In this document: one piece after another, positions 31,685-43,354 of the stretch
Layout of the letters: every line of letters begins with the position of its first letter
Position numbering within the stretch: the first letter of the stretch is position 1
DNA from: Halobaculum roseum
Lineage (GTDB): Archaea > Halobacteriota > Halobacteria > Halobacteriales > Haloferacaceae
NCBI RefSeq assembly: GCF_019880245.1
Contig: NZ_CP082286.1
Location: 1,196,521 to 1,260,520 of the forward strand
Direction of reading: 5' to 3'
Length of the DNA stretch: 64,000 nt
Notes under the pieces: generated by a model
The model's input: only the letters and a program-made list of their open reading frames with translations
The model's database searches: none
Told to the model about the DNA's origin: nothing
Program-made: the position numbers and the translations under genes

Positions 31685-32632
31685 TCAATCCGCCGTCTCG
31701 CGGGTCCCCGCGCCGTCGACCTCCAGCGCCTCGGTCAACTCCTCGTCGGTCGCCTCGCCGGGCAGCCGCTCGCGCAGCCGCCCCGCGACCGTCCGCGCCT
31801 CGTCCAGCTCGACGGCCGCGAGCGACCGCACGAGCGCGGCCGCCCGCTTCGCGCGGGTCCGGCGCCATGACTCCTCGCGGGCCTCGTACGTTCGAATGGA
31901 GCGCAGGAAGTCGACCTTCGAGAACTCAGGCCAGTACGGCGAGCAGAAGTACGCCGCCGCCTCGTTGCCGTTGGCGTGCCACGGGAGGAAGTTCGAGGTG
32001 CGCTCGTCGCCGCCCGTCCGGATGATGAGGTCCACGTCGCGGACGGGACGGCGGTACAGCCGCGACTCCACCTCCGCGACGCCCACGTCCTCGGCCGCCA
32101 AGTCGCCGTCGGCCACGTCGCGGGCGACCGCCCGGACCGCCCCGAGCAGTTCGTTGCGGCCGCCGTACGCCAGCGCGATGTTGAGCGTGAACTCGTCGTA
32201 GCCGGCGGTCCGGTCCTCGGCGTACTCGACCGCGTCGCGAACGCGGGGCGGGAGCCGCTCCACGTCGCCGAGCGCGCGGATACACACGCCCTGCTCGTGG
32301 ACGCGGTCGGCGTCGGCGAACTCGCGGAGCTTGTCCTCCAGCAGGTCGAACAGCGGGTCCAGCTCGTCGTCCGGGCGGTCGAAGTTCTCCGTCGAGAAGG
32401 CGTACAGCGTGAGCTCCTCGACGCCGAGATCCGCACACCAGTCGAGCACCCGCTCGGTCGTGTCGGCGCCCGCGCGGTGGCCGTCGGGCGCGTCGTCGCC
32501 GCGGCTGCGGGCGTACCGGCGGTTCCCGTCCTGGATGATCGCCACGTGGTCGGGCCCCTCGCCGATCTCCCGGCGCAGCACGCGCTCGTAGGTACTGTCG
32601 AACAGGGTCGCGAGACGCGAGCGCAGGGTCAC
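31685..32632 (-). CDS. uppS: Undecaprenyl/polyprenyl diphosphate synthase (catalytic-type UppS)
   Basis: Cis-prenyltransferase of 315 residues making long-chain isoprenoid diphosphates for glycosyl carrier lipid. The N-terminal catalytic motif HVAIIQDGNRRYARSRG is intact (D35), as are LTLYAFSTENFDRP and DLIIRTGGDERTSNFLPW. The region that normally ends in RRFG is absent: after the RTGG block the sequence reads FCSPYWPEFSKVDFLRSIR and leads into a basic helix. The GTG at 32632 is favoured because CATATTCC lies at the proper TATA distance; an ATG further upstream at 32686 is possible. It converges with the short homologue across 15 bases. Confidence 0.9.
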   Translation of the reverse strand: MTLRSRLATLFDSTYERVLRREIGEGPDHVAIIQDGNRRYARSRGDDAPDGHRAGADTTERVLDWCADLGVEELTLYAFSTENFDRPDDELDPLFDLLEDKLREFADADRVHEQGVCIRALGDVERLPPRVRDAVEYAEDRTAGYDEFTLNIALAYGGRNELLGAVRAVARDVADGDLAAEDVGVAEVESRLYRRPVRDVDLIIRTGGDERTSNFLPWHANGNEAAAYFCSPYWPEFSKVDFLRSIRTYEAREESWRRTRAKRAAALVRSLAAVELDEARTVAGRLRERLPGEATDEELTEALEVDGAGTRETAD

Positions 32633-32751
32633 TACCGATAGTGTGTCGGCCAGGGAATATGTGTCTTGTGAGAGCCCGGACGACACGCGAATGACGCGCG
32701 GACGGTACGCGACCGACGCACAGCGTCAGTCGGCGTCGCCCCCGCGGTCGA

Positions 32752-33642
32752 TCACCGCGTCGAATCCGTGGATCCGGCCGCGTCGCCGGCGACCGACTCC
32801 AGCACCTCCACCTCGCCGGTGAGCTGGCGGTGGACGTACGGCATGTCGATGCCCTCCTCGTCGAAGCGCTCCTTCACCGCCTGCACGTACTCCGAGCGGA
32901 CGCGCACGAAGTCGCCGCGGTCGGGCTCGTCGATCCAGAAGCGGCTCTGCAGCCCGACGGCCGAGTCTCCGAGTTCGGTGACCCGCACCGACGGCGCCGG
33001 GTCGTCGAGGATGCCGTCGACCGCCTCGGCCTCCTCGAGGATGCAGTCGGTCGCGTGGTCGATGTCGTCGTCGTAGCCGATGCCGAAGACGAACTTCTGG
33101 CGGAGCGTGTCGTAGGCGACGGGGTTGGTGATCGCGTTGTTCGCGAGCTCGCCGTTCGGAACGGTGACGCGCTCGTTGTCGAAGGTGCGGACGCGCGAGA
33201 CGCGTAGGTCGATGTCCTCGACGCGCCCGGCGTTGTCGTTCCACTCGATCCAGTCGCCCACCTCGAACGGCTTGTCCTTGATGATGAACACGCCGGCGAC
33301 GAAGTTGCCGACGAGGTCCTGCGCGGCGAAGCCGACCGCCAGCGCGAGCGCGCCCCCGAGCGTCGCCGCCGCGGTCAGGAACCGGGGGAAGCCGGCGCTC
33401 ATGAAGCCGATCGACAGCGCGAGGACGACGACGATCACACCCGTGAGGCTGTCGATGAGGCTCAACACGGTCCGGTCGAAGCCGCGGCGGTCCAACACCC
33501 GTCGGACGAGCGGGACCAGCACGAGCCGACCGACGAGGTACGTCGCGACGAAGCCGACGAGGAACCCGATCACGTTCGTCAGGTAGCCGGCGAACGTGTC
33601 GATCAGGCCATCGAGGGTCGTCTGCAACACGACGGAATGCAT
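32752..33642 (-). CDS. Small-conductance mechanosensitive channel (MscS)
   Basis: Osmotic safety-valve channel of 296 residues. Three transmembrane helices precede the pore-lining helix, rich in Gly and Ala (TLGGALALAVGFAAQDLVGN). The beta domain follows with VGDWIEWNDNAGRVEDIDL, DNERVTVPNGELANNAITN and FVFGIGYDDDIDHA. The C-terminal cytoplasmic domain ends in an acidic tail. ATG at 33642 gives MHSVVLQTT; the upstream reading is not conserved-looking. It is on the same strand as uppS but separated from it by 119 bases. Confidence 0.93.
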   Translation of the reverse strand: MHSVVLQTTLDGLIDTFAGYLTNVIGFLVGFVATYLVGRLVLVPLVRRVLDRRGFDRTVLSLIDSLTGVIVVVLALSIGFMSAGFPRFLTAAATLGGALALAVGFAAQDLVGNFVAGVFIIKDKPFEVGDWIEWNDNAGRVEDIDLRVSRVRTFDNERVTVPNGELANNAITNPVAYDTLRQKFVFGIGYDDDIDHATDCILEEAEAVDGILDDPAPSVRVTELGDSAVGLQSRFWIDEPDRGDFVRVRSEYVQAVKERFDEEGIDMPYVHRQLTGEVEVLESVAGDAAGSTDSTR

Positions 33643-33786
33643 CAGTCGGGCCAGCGTTGGGCGGTATCGGGTAAGAACCTGCCGGCCACCCGAATACAAC
33701 GCTCGACGCCTGCGGGCGGTCGGTCGCGCACCGACACCGGCGTCCGGTCCATCGCGCCCGACGCCGGCGGCCAATTCGTCGCTCGC

Positions 33787-34932
33787 CTACGCCGACAGCG
33801 GCCCCTCGCGACGGGCGACCGCGCGGAAGCGCTCGCCGTGGACGCCCCCGTCGGCGAGGGCGTCGGGGATCCGACCGTGGAGCCACGACCCCGGCGCGGG
33901 CTCGCCGTCGAAGCCGTCGCGGCGGTGTTCGGCGGGGAGGTAGCGCTCGTGGGTCGGGAGCCGCTCGTGCAGCGGGACGCCGCCCGCCTCCGCGACCGCG
34001 CGGAGTTCCTCCAGCGCGGGCCACGCGTAGTCCGGGTTGATGTAGTCGTCCGTGACCGGCGAGACGCCGCCCAGGTCGTCGACGCCGCAGTCGAGCAGCT
34101 CCCGCACCGGCGCGAGGTTCGGCGGCGACTGCACCGACACCCCCGCGGGCAACGCGGCGCGGGCCATCGCCGTCACCCGTCGCATCGTGTCTGTCGAGGG
34201 CGCGTCGTAGTCGGACCGCTCGTTGGGCACGACGGGCTGAATTATCACCTCCTGCACGTGGCCGTACCGCTCGTGCAGGTTCCGGATCGCGAGCAGCGAT
34301 TCCGCCCGGTCGCGCCAGTCCTCGCCGATCCCGACGAGGATCCCCGTGGTGAACGGCACCCGGGCCTCCCCCGCCGCGCGGATCGTGTTGAGCCGCTGGC
34401 CCGGCGTCTTGCGCCGGCCGCCGGCGTGGGCGGCCACGTCCGCGGTCGTCTCCAGCATCACGCCCATGGAGGCGTTCACGTCGCGCAGGCGGCGGAACTC
34501 CGATTCCGTGAGGTCGCCGGGGTTCGAGTGCGGGAGCAGCCCCTCCTCCAGGGCGATCTCGCAGGCGCGCTCGTGGTAGTCGACGATGGAGTCGTAGCCC
34601 CACTCGGCCAACTGGTCGTGGATCGCGGTGTAGCGCGCGTCGGGCTTGTCGCCGAAGGTGAACAGCGCCTCCGTGCAGCCGGCGTCGGCGCCGACGCGGC
34701 ACCGCTCGCGCACCTCCTCGGCCGACAGGAGGCTCGCCTCGCCGGGCACGTCGTAGTAGGTGCAGTACGTGCAGGTGTAGCGGCAGGCGGTCGTCAGCGG
34801 GACGAACACGTTCCGGGCGAACGTCAACTCGGCGGCGGCGGAGACGTCCGCGGGGCCGACGGACAGCAGGTGCTCGACGTCCTCGTCGGCGACCGTCACG
34901 TCGAGGTCGTACTCCGCGGCGCCCGGGAACAC
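33787..34932 (-). CDS. cofG: 7,8-didemethyl-8-hydroxy-5-deazariboflavin synthase, CofG subunit
   Basis: Radical SAM enzyme of coenzyme F420 biosynthesis, working with CofH to build the deazaflavin ring. The 381-residue protein has the CxxxCxxC cluster motif (C50, C54, C57) in LTTACRYTCTYCTYYDVPGE. CofG-type sequences follow, such as GDKPDARY, HSNPGDLT and SMGVMLETTADV. The GTG at 34932 is favoured since a TATA-like GCTTTTGCCC sits 22-32 bases upstream; an ATG at 34959 is the alternative. CofC is at 36565-37293 in the same window; CofH is not present. Confidence 0.93.
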   Translation of the reverse strand: MFPGAAEYDLDVTVADEDVEHLLSVGPADVSAAAELTFARNVFVPLTTACRYTCTYCTYYDVPGEASLLSAEEVRERCRVGADAGCTEALFTFGDKPDARYTAIHDQLAEWGYDSIVDYHERACEIALEEGLLPHSNPGDLTESEFRRLRDVNASMGVMLETTADVAAHAGGRRKTPGQRLNTIRAAGEARVPFTTGILVGIGEDWRDRAESLLAIRNLHERYGHVQEVIIQPVVPNERSDYDAPSTDTMRRVTAMARAALPAGVSVQSPPNLAPVRELLDCGVDDLGGVSPVTDDYINPDYAWPALEELRAVAEAGGVPLHERLPTHERYLPAEHRRDGFDGEPAPGSWLHGRIPDALADGGVHGERFRAVARREGPLSA

Positions 34933-35370
34933 GCCGTGAGGTCGCCGACCGAGGGGCAAAAGCGAGTCGGTCGCGGGGAACGAATCGGGGGGCGGGCGGG
35001 TGGAGCGAACCTGCGGAGAGCCGCCGCGTCGACGAGCCGGACCGGGCGCCGCGGTGGCGACCCGTCCGAGCCACGGCGGTGGCGCGCGGCGGTCGCGCTC
35101 CGTCGCGACCGCGAGCGCGCGAGGGACGAGTACCGCAGCGACCGCAGGGAGCGAGGAACGCAGTCGGCTGGGGAGGAAGTGGCTGTCACGTGACGGTGCC
35201 TGTGTCCGATCGGCTGACTCGAACCGAACCCCCGACCGAACCTGAACCGAACCTCCGCGCCGACTCGTACCAGAACTCCACGCGGTCGCCGACAGTCACG
35301 ACTCGACTCGAACCACGACACGGATCCGCCACCACAACCGATACCCCGCGCGCGGCCGAGTGAGCGAGCG
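34933..35370. other. 438-base gap without a convincing gene
   Basis: It contains the putative cofG TATA element, short repeats of GCGAGCGCGAGG-type sequence and, further right, a less GC-rich stretch rich in CGAACC. Open frames here are arginine-rich and unlike halophile proteins. Nothing else is supported. Confidence 0.5.
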
Positions 35371-36039
35371 ATGACCGACATCGACACCACCGACGTCGAG
35401 GGGCCCCACGGCGGACAGCCCGTCCGCCGCGCCGGCGCCGACCTCGCCGACGCGAACGCGGCGGTCGTGATGGTCCACGGCCGCGGCGCGACCGCCCGCA
35501 GCATCCTCGGGATGGCCGGGGAGTTCGGCACCGACTCGGTCGCCTACCTCGCGCCCGCGGCCGCCCGCAACACCTGGTACCCCCACTCGTTCATGGAGGA
35601 GACGACGAAGAACCAGCCGCACCTCGACTCCGCGCTCGCGTTCGTGGGGAGCGTCGTCGACGCCGCCGCCGACGCCGTCGGCCGCGAGAAGGTGCTCCTG
35701 CTTGGCTTCTCGCAGGGCGCCTGTCTCTCCTCGGAGTGGCTCGCGCGCAACGCCGACCGCTTCGGCGGCCTCGTCGCGTTCTCCGGCGGGCTCATCGGCC
35801 CGGAGGGCACACCCCGCGAGTACGACGGCGACCTCGACGGCACGCCCGCGTTCCTCGGCTGCTCGGACGTGGACCCGCACATCCCGCTGGAGCGCGTGAA
35901 GGAGACCACCGAGGTGCTGGAGGAGCTGGGCGCGGACGTGGACGAGCGCATCTACGAGGGGATGGGCCACGGCGTCAACGAGGACGAGTTGAACGCCGCG
36001 AAGGGGATGGTGACGAGTCTCGAACTCGCCGGCGAGTAG
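35371..36039 (+). CDS. Alpha/beta hydrolase (carboxylesterase/phospholipase type)
   Basis: Esterase-like protein of 222 residues in the carboxylesterase-2 group. The catalytic serine is in the nucleophile elbow LLGFSQGACLSSEWL. The oxyanion region is VVMVHGRGATARSI, the acid residue probably in FLGCSDVDPHIP, and the catalytic histidine in EGMGHGVNEDEL. The substrate is likely a short acyl ester or lysophospholipid, as for the family. It is monocistronic by spacing. Confidence 0.9.
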   Translation: MTDIDTTDVEGPHGGQPVRRAGADLADANAAVVMVHGRGATARSILGMAGEFGTDSVAYLAPAAARNTWYPHSFMEETTKNQPHLDSALAFVGSVVDAAADAVGREKVLLLGFSQGACLSSEWLARNADRFGGLVAFSGGLIGPEGTPREYDGDLDGTPAFLGCSDVDPHIPLERVKETTEVLEELGADVDERIYEGMGHGVNEDELNAAKGMVTSLELAGE

Positions 36040-36196
36040 GCGACCGATCCCTCTCCGTCCGCTTCTCCCCCGAGGCGCCGCTGTTCCCGAGTTCCCTCGA
36101 TTCCGCGCGGGCACTCGACGACGGGGGCGCACGAACCGCTCGCGATAGTGATAGTTCCCGAAAACGATTACTCTCAGCCCGTGCAGGCGCTCGCGT

Positions 36197-36523
36197 ATGC
36201 CCTCCGCCGGTTCACTCGCCGTCGAGTGGCTCGCGAGCGGTGCGGTCGTCACGCTCCTGGGTGCGCTCATCAGGTTCGCGGGATGGACGTGGTTGCTGGC
36301 CGGGTACGACGAGTCGACCTCGTCGCTTCCCGACGATGTCGTCGGGGAGATGGCCGGGAACACGGTCCTCCGCGTCGGCGTCGCCGTCCTCGCGGTGGGG
36401 GCGCTCGCGAGCGTGACGGATCCGCCGTCGTCCCTCACCGTCCTGGTCGGGGCGGCGATACTGTTGGACGTGGGACGCCTCCTCTACCGGTTGAACGCCG
36501 GGTCGGCCGCGCGGACCACCTAA
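36197..36523 (+). CDS. Small membrane protein, 108 aa
   Basis: Three hydrophobic segments (about 8-35, 55-73 and 78-95) with short loops and an ending RLNAGSAARTT. AT-rich sequence about 30 bases upstream provides a plausible promoter. There is no recognisable family signature. It converges closely with cofC. Confidence 0.6.
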   Translation: MPSAGSLAVEWLASGAVVTLLGALIRFAGWTWLLAGYDESTSSLPDDVVGEMAGNTVLRVGVAVLAVGALASVTDPPSSLTVLVGAAILLDVGRLLYRLNAGSAARTT

Positions 36524-36564
36524 CGGTGTCGTGGGCGGACGGGTCGGGGCCGCCGCCGGCTCGC

Positions 36565-37293
36565 CTACCCGTCCCCGTTCCGTTCGACCGTCACCCGGCC
36601 GTCTCCCGTCTCCAGCCGGAACCCCGCCTCGACCAGCCAGTCGCGGGCGGCGCCGTCGCCCGAGATCAGCACCTCCGCCAGGTCCTCGCGCTCGTCGATA
36701 TCCGTCGCGAGCCGCCGCGAGTCGAGCTCGTGAACGGTCGCGCCGAGATCACGAGCCGCCCGGAGGTGATCGAGGGACGAGGCGCCGTGGTAGTCGACCC
36801 GGAACTCCGGATGCCGGACGAGCAGCGCGTTCGTTCCGCCGCCGCGACCCGGCGCGATGGCAACGTCGGCGGGGTCGGAGGAGTCGCCGGCGGGGTCGGA
36901 GGAGTCGCCGGCGGGGTCGGAGGAGTCGGCGGCGGCGGTCGAGCCGTCGCCGCCGTGCGGGCCGCGGAGTCTCGCGAGCGCCCGCGGCGTCGCCAGCGCG
37001 AGATCCGCCATCACCACCGCCAGCGGCGACTCCGGACCGGGGTCGTGCGCGTCGAGGGCGGCGTTGACCGCCTCGGTGAGCGGGCGGTCGTCGACCGTCT
37101 CGGGCACGTCGCGGCCGGTCGGCTCGGTCGTGAGCACGCGCGGCGCGAAGCCCGCCCCCTCCAGCGCCGCGAGCACGTCGGTCAACATCGCGTCGGCGAA
37201 GTCGCGTCGCTCCGCGGGAGAGAGCGTGTCCGACAGCCGCGTCTTCGGGCGGTCGGGCGAGAACGGAACGAGCGCGTCGACGCGGTCGGTCAC
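36565..37293 (-). CDS. cofC: 2-phospho-L-lactate guanylyltransferase
   Basis: F420 biosynthesis nucleotidyltransferase activating 2-phospholactate (or a related phospho-acid). The 242-residue protein starts MTDRVDALVPFSPDRPKTRL with the conserved nucleotide-binding region, then LAVVMADLALATPRALARL and APGRGGGTNALLVRHPEF, then the FRVDYHGASSLDHL substrate region. Residues about 113-143 are a low-complexity insert of repeated DSSDPAG, encoded by a 21-base tandem repeat. Haloarchaeal cofC genes otherwise lack such a loop, as far as I recall. The upstream neighbour on its strand is the CetZ-linked membrane gene, 21 bases away. Confidence 0.9.
   Translation of the reverse strand: MTDRVDALVPFSPDRPKTRLSDTLSPAERRDFADAMLTDVLAALEGAGFAPRVLTTEPTGRDVPETVDDRPLTEAVNAALDAHDPGPESPLAVVMADLALATPRALARLRGPHGGDGSTAAADSSDPAGDSSDPAGDSSDPADVAIAPGRGGGTNALLVRHPEFRVDYHGASSLDHLRAARDLGATVHELDSRRLATDIDEREDLAEVLISGDGAARDWLVEAGFRLETGDGRVTVERNGDG
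36868..36930. repeat. 21-base tandem repeat in cofC
   Basis: About three units of a 21-base repeat containing GGCGGGGTCGGAGGAGTCG. It encodes seven residues per unit in a surface loop. Confidence 0.8.
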
Positions 37294-37314
37294 GAAAAGC
37301 GGTCGCCGGCCGGG

Positions 37315-38106
37315 TCAGCCGAGCTTGTCGTAGCCGTCCCCGCGATTGCGCAGGAACAGCACGACGCCGCCGGCGACGACGCCGAGCACGACCAGTCCGG
37401 CGACGCCGTACATGATCAGCTGGGTGCGCTGTCGGCTGCTCTCGGCCTGGTTGGCCTCGCTCTCGGCGCGCTCGGCCAGCGAGGCGGCGTTGTCGAAGTT
37501 CCCCGCCTCGTAGGCGTCGACCGCGCTGGCGAACGACTCCTCGGCCGTTTCGGGGTTCCCCGCGGCGTCGATCGCCTCGCGTGCGGAGTCCATCGCCTCA
37601 CGGGCCTCCCGACTGTCGGCGGTGTAGTGGGTCGCCGACCGGTTCGTCAGCTCGTTCGAGGTGCCGCCCTCCCGGGTCTGGTCCAGCGCGAGCAGCGTGA
37701 ACGACTGCTGCGGGTCGTAGCTGTACGCCTCGACGGCCGGCACGGTACCCGTCACGCGGACGCGGACCTCGGAGGTCCCCTCGTCGATGTCGACGGTCGC
37801 GCCCGAGAAGTTCTGCCCGTCGTACGACTCCTGGCGCACCTGGTTGCCCGCCTGGTTCAGGAACGTCACCGTCCAGGTCACGTTCCGGAGCTCGGTCCGA
37901 CCGGCGAGCTGCCACGTCTCGTAGGTGTCGTACAGCTCCGTCATCGTCACCGTCGCCGTCACCTGCGAGTCCACCTCGCCGCTGTCGGGCACGTCGGTCT
38001 CCTGGACGGACACCGCCGCCGCCGGAGCGACCGCCGCGATCAGGAGGGCGAGAACCGCGAGGACCGCAGTGAGCTCAGAACAGCGATTCAAGCTCGTCCT
38101 CGTCAT
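37315..38106 (-). CDS. Membrane-anchored protein coupled to cetZ
   Basis: A 263-residue secreted or membrane protein. The signal peptide covers about 10-35. An extracytoplasmic beta-rich domain (about 40-155) is followed by a helical TPR-like segment (about 165-220, with SAREAIDAAGNPETAEESFA). One transmembrane helix (about 230-250) and a short basic tail RNRGDGYDKLG end the protein. Its ATG lies inside the last codons of cetZ, a 32-base overlap, which suggests translational coupling. The function is unknown; a link to the CetZ cytoskeleton or cell envelope is inferred from the overlap alone. Confidence 0.72.
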   Translation of the reverse strand: MTRTSLNRCSELTAVLAVLALLIAAVAPAAAVSVQETDVPDSGEVDSQVTATVTMTELYDTYETWQLAGRTELRNVTWTVTFLNQAGNQVRQESYDGQNFSGATVDIDEGTSEVRVRVTGTVPAVEAYSYDPQQSFTLLALDQTREGGTSNELTNRSATHYTADSREAREAMDSAREAIDAAGNPETAEESFASAVDAYEAGNFDNAASLAERAESEANQAESSRQRTQLIMYGVAGLVVLGVVAGGVVLFLRNRGDGYDKLG

Positions 38107-39256
38107 CGCTGATGAGGCTGTCGAGGTTGTCCTGACTCTCCTGTTGGATGTCGTCGATGTTGTCCTGGGCCTCGATCGCGACCTGCTGGAGCTCCTTGAT
38201 CCGCGGGACGTTCGTCACGCCCGACAGCAGGATCACGCTCGCGACGAAGCCGGAGCCGGTGACGGGGTAGTCGCCGCCGCGGACCTCCATCGAGCCGGTC
38301 TGCTCCTCGAGCCACTTGCGGCCGCGCTCGATCCCCTTGCGGTTGAGGTGCTGGGGCGGACCGGCCATGACCAGCAGCGCGCGCTCGGTGCCCTCGATCT
38401 CACACGGGAGCGTGAGGCGACCCAGCGCCGCCTTGCGAACGAGCGAGGTGATCCGGTTGGTCGTGTGGGCCGTGTCGAGGTCGTCGTCGCCCGCGTCGCC
38501 GGTGAGCCGCGAGAGCAGCCCGCCGCCGCCGGCGGTCTCCTCGACCTCCTCGCTGGCGTAGCCGACCGTCGAGACGCCGCCCCCGGACAGCGTGTTGATG
38601 ATCTCCGAGGAGTCGACGACGGACTCGGCGACCTCCTGGCCCTGGTCGATCTCGCCGGCGCCGAACAGGATGCCGAACCGCTTGACGATCTCCTCGTTGA
38701 TCTCGTCGTAGCCGCCGGAGACCGACTCCCCGGTCTTGCGCCACGCGTCGTTGTCGAACACCATGAGGTTGTCCACCTCACGGACGAACGTCTGGAACGA
38801 GCGCGCGGCGTTGAGCGTGTAGATACCGCCTTCGTCCGAGCCCGGCAGGACGCCGAGTCCGTAGACGGGTTCGGTGTAGATGCGCTTCAGGTGCTTCGCG
38901 AGCACCGGCGCGCCGCCGGAGCCGGTCCCCCCGCCGAGCCCGGCGATGACGAGGAACGCGTCGACCTCGTGAACCGGGATCGAGTCGATGGCCCCCTGCA
39001 CCTCGTCGATGTCCTCCTCGGCGACCTCCGCGCCGAGCTCGTTGTCCGCGCCGACGCCGTGTCCCTTGACACGGGACTGCCCGATGAGCACCCGCTGATC
39101 CTGCGGGATCTCCTCGAGCCCCATGAGGTCCGCCTTGGCCGTGTTGACCGCGACCGCCGCTCGCACGATGTCGCTGCCCGTGCGCTGGTCGTATTGGACG
39201 AACTTGTCGACGATCTTCCCCCCCGCCTGACCGAATCCGATGAGTGCCAGTTTCAT
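38075..39256 (-). CDS. cetZ1: Tubulin-like protein CetZ (CetZ1 type)
   Basis: Archaeal tubulin/FtsZ-superfamily GTPase of 393 residues. CetZ proteins control cell shape and motility in haloarchaea. The GTP-binding GGGTGSGGAP (108-117) is intact, together with the N-terminal MKLALIGFGQAGGKIVDKFV and the CetZ-type SRVKGHGVGADNELG and VFDNDAWRKTGESV. The C-terminus DDEDELESLF matches CetZ1 as I remember it, so the CetZ1 assignment is favoured over other CetZs. A Shine-Dalgarno-like AGGAGGGGAG precedes the ATG, which is unusual here. It is followed by an overlapping membrane-protein gene. Confidence 0.93.
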   Translation of the reverse strand: MKLALIGFGQAGGKIVDKFVQYDQRTGSDIVRAAVAVNTAKADLMGLEEIPQDQRVLIGQSRVKGHGVGADNELGAEVAEEDIDEVQGAIDSIPVHEVDAFLVIAGLGGGTGSGGAPVLAKHLKRIYTEPVYGLGVLPGSDEGGIYTLNAARSFQTFVREVDNLMVFDNDAWRKTGESVSGGYDEINEEIVKRFGILFGAGEIDQGQEVAESVVDSSEIINTLSGGGVSTVGYASEEVEETAGGGGLLSRLTGDAGDDDLDTAHTTNRITSLVRKAALGRLTLPCEIEGTERALLVMAGPPQHLNRKGIERGRKWLEEQTGSMEVRGGDYPVTGSGFVASVILLSGVTNVPRIKELQQVAIEAQDNIDDIQQESQDNLDSLISDDEDELESLF

Positions 39257-39260
39257 ACGT

Positions 39261-39270
39261 CTCCCCTCCT
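39261..39270 (-). promoter_or_regulatory. Ribosome binding site of cetZ
   Basis: AGGAGGGGAG lies 5 bases before the cetZ ATG, so this transcript has a leader with a true Shine-Dalgarno, unlike most genes here. Confidence 0.7.
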
Positions 39271-39297
39271 CATTACGCCAGATTCAGAGAGAGAACG

Positions 39298-42339
<3,042 letters not shown>

Positions 42340-42340
<1 letters not shown>

Positions 42341-43257
42341 TGGTGAACGTCGAGGAGTTCATCGACGAGGCGACGACCGAGATCAGCGAGGCCGTCGGCG
42401 ACGCGAACGCGATCATCGCCCTCTCGGGCGGCGTCGACTCGTCGGTCGCGGCCGCGCTCGCCTACCGCGCCATCGGCGAGCAGCTCACGCCGGTGTACGT
42501 CGACACCGGCCTGATGCGCAAGGGGGAGACGGACCAGATCCGCGAGACGTTCTCCTTCATGGAGTCGCTGGAGGTCGTGGAGGCGCAGGAACGCTTCCTC
42601 GACGCCCTCGCCGGCGTCACGGATCCCGAGAAGAAGCGCCACGTCATCGGCGAACAGTTCATCCGCGAGTTCGAGCGCGAGGCGACGGAGACGGACGCCG
42701 AGTACCTCGTCCAGGGGACCATCTACCCCGACCGCATCGAGAGCGAGGGCAACATCAAGTCCCACCACAACGTCGGGGGCCTGCCCGACGTGGTCGACTT
42801 CGAGGGCATCGTCGAGCCCGTGCGCGACCTCTACAAGGACGAGGTTCGCGAGGTCGCCCGCGCGCTCGATCTGGAGGCCGTCATCTCCGAGCGCATGCCG
42901 TTCCCCGGTCCGGGGCTCGCCGTCCGGATCATCGGCGAGATCACCGAGGAGAAGCTGGAGGTGGCCCGCGACGCGTGCCACATCGTCGAGGAGGAGGTCG
43001 CGGAGCACGACCCGTGGCAGGCGTTCGCCGCCGTCATCGGGAAGGCCACGGGCGTGAAGGGCGACAACCGCGTCCACGGCTGGGTCGTGTCGGTGCGCTC
43101 GGTCGAGAGCCGGGACGGCATGACCGCGCGGGCGCAGAACCTCCCGTGGGAGACGCTCCAGCGCATCCAGTCGCGGATCACCGGCGAGAACGACGACGTC
43201 GCGCGCGTCGTGTACGACGTGACCCACAAGCCGCCGGCGACGATCGAGTACGAATAG
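42340..43257 (+). CDS. guaAb: GMP synthase subunit B (ATP-pyrophosphatase)
   Basis: Synthetase subunit of the two-gene archaeal GMP synthase; it aminates XMP with ammonia from the separately encoded glutaminase. The 305-residue protein has the PP-loop [15 protein letters not shown], the [13 protein letters not shown] region, [10 protein letters not shown], the [13 protein letters not shown] motif and the C-terminal dimerisation domain ending [14 protein letters not shown] overlaps the pyrG stop. The glutaminase subunit (guaAa) is not in the window. Confidence 0.96.
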
Positions 43258-43354
43258 CTCGGTTCGGCCGTCCACCGTTTCTGGTCTTGCCGGCGGCGAC
43301 TACCACGGATCGGAGACACGAAGCTTATCCCCGCCAGCCGACTCACACCCGGTA

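Noticed and set aside
35000..35245. 81-residue open frame in the gap after cofG
   Set aside because: Highly basic and repetitive, unlike haloarchaeal proteins, with no promoter at proper distance.
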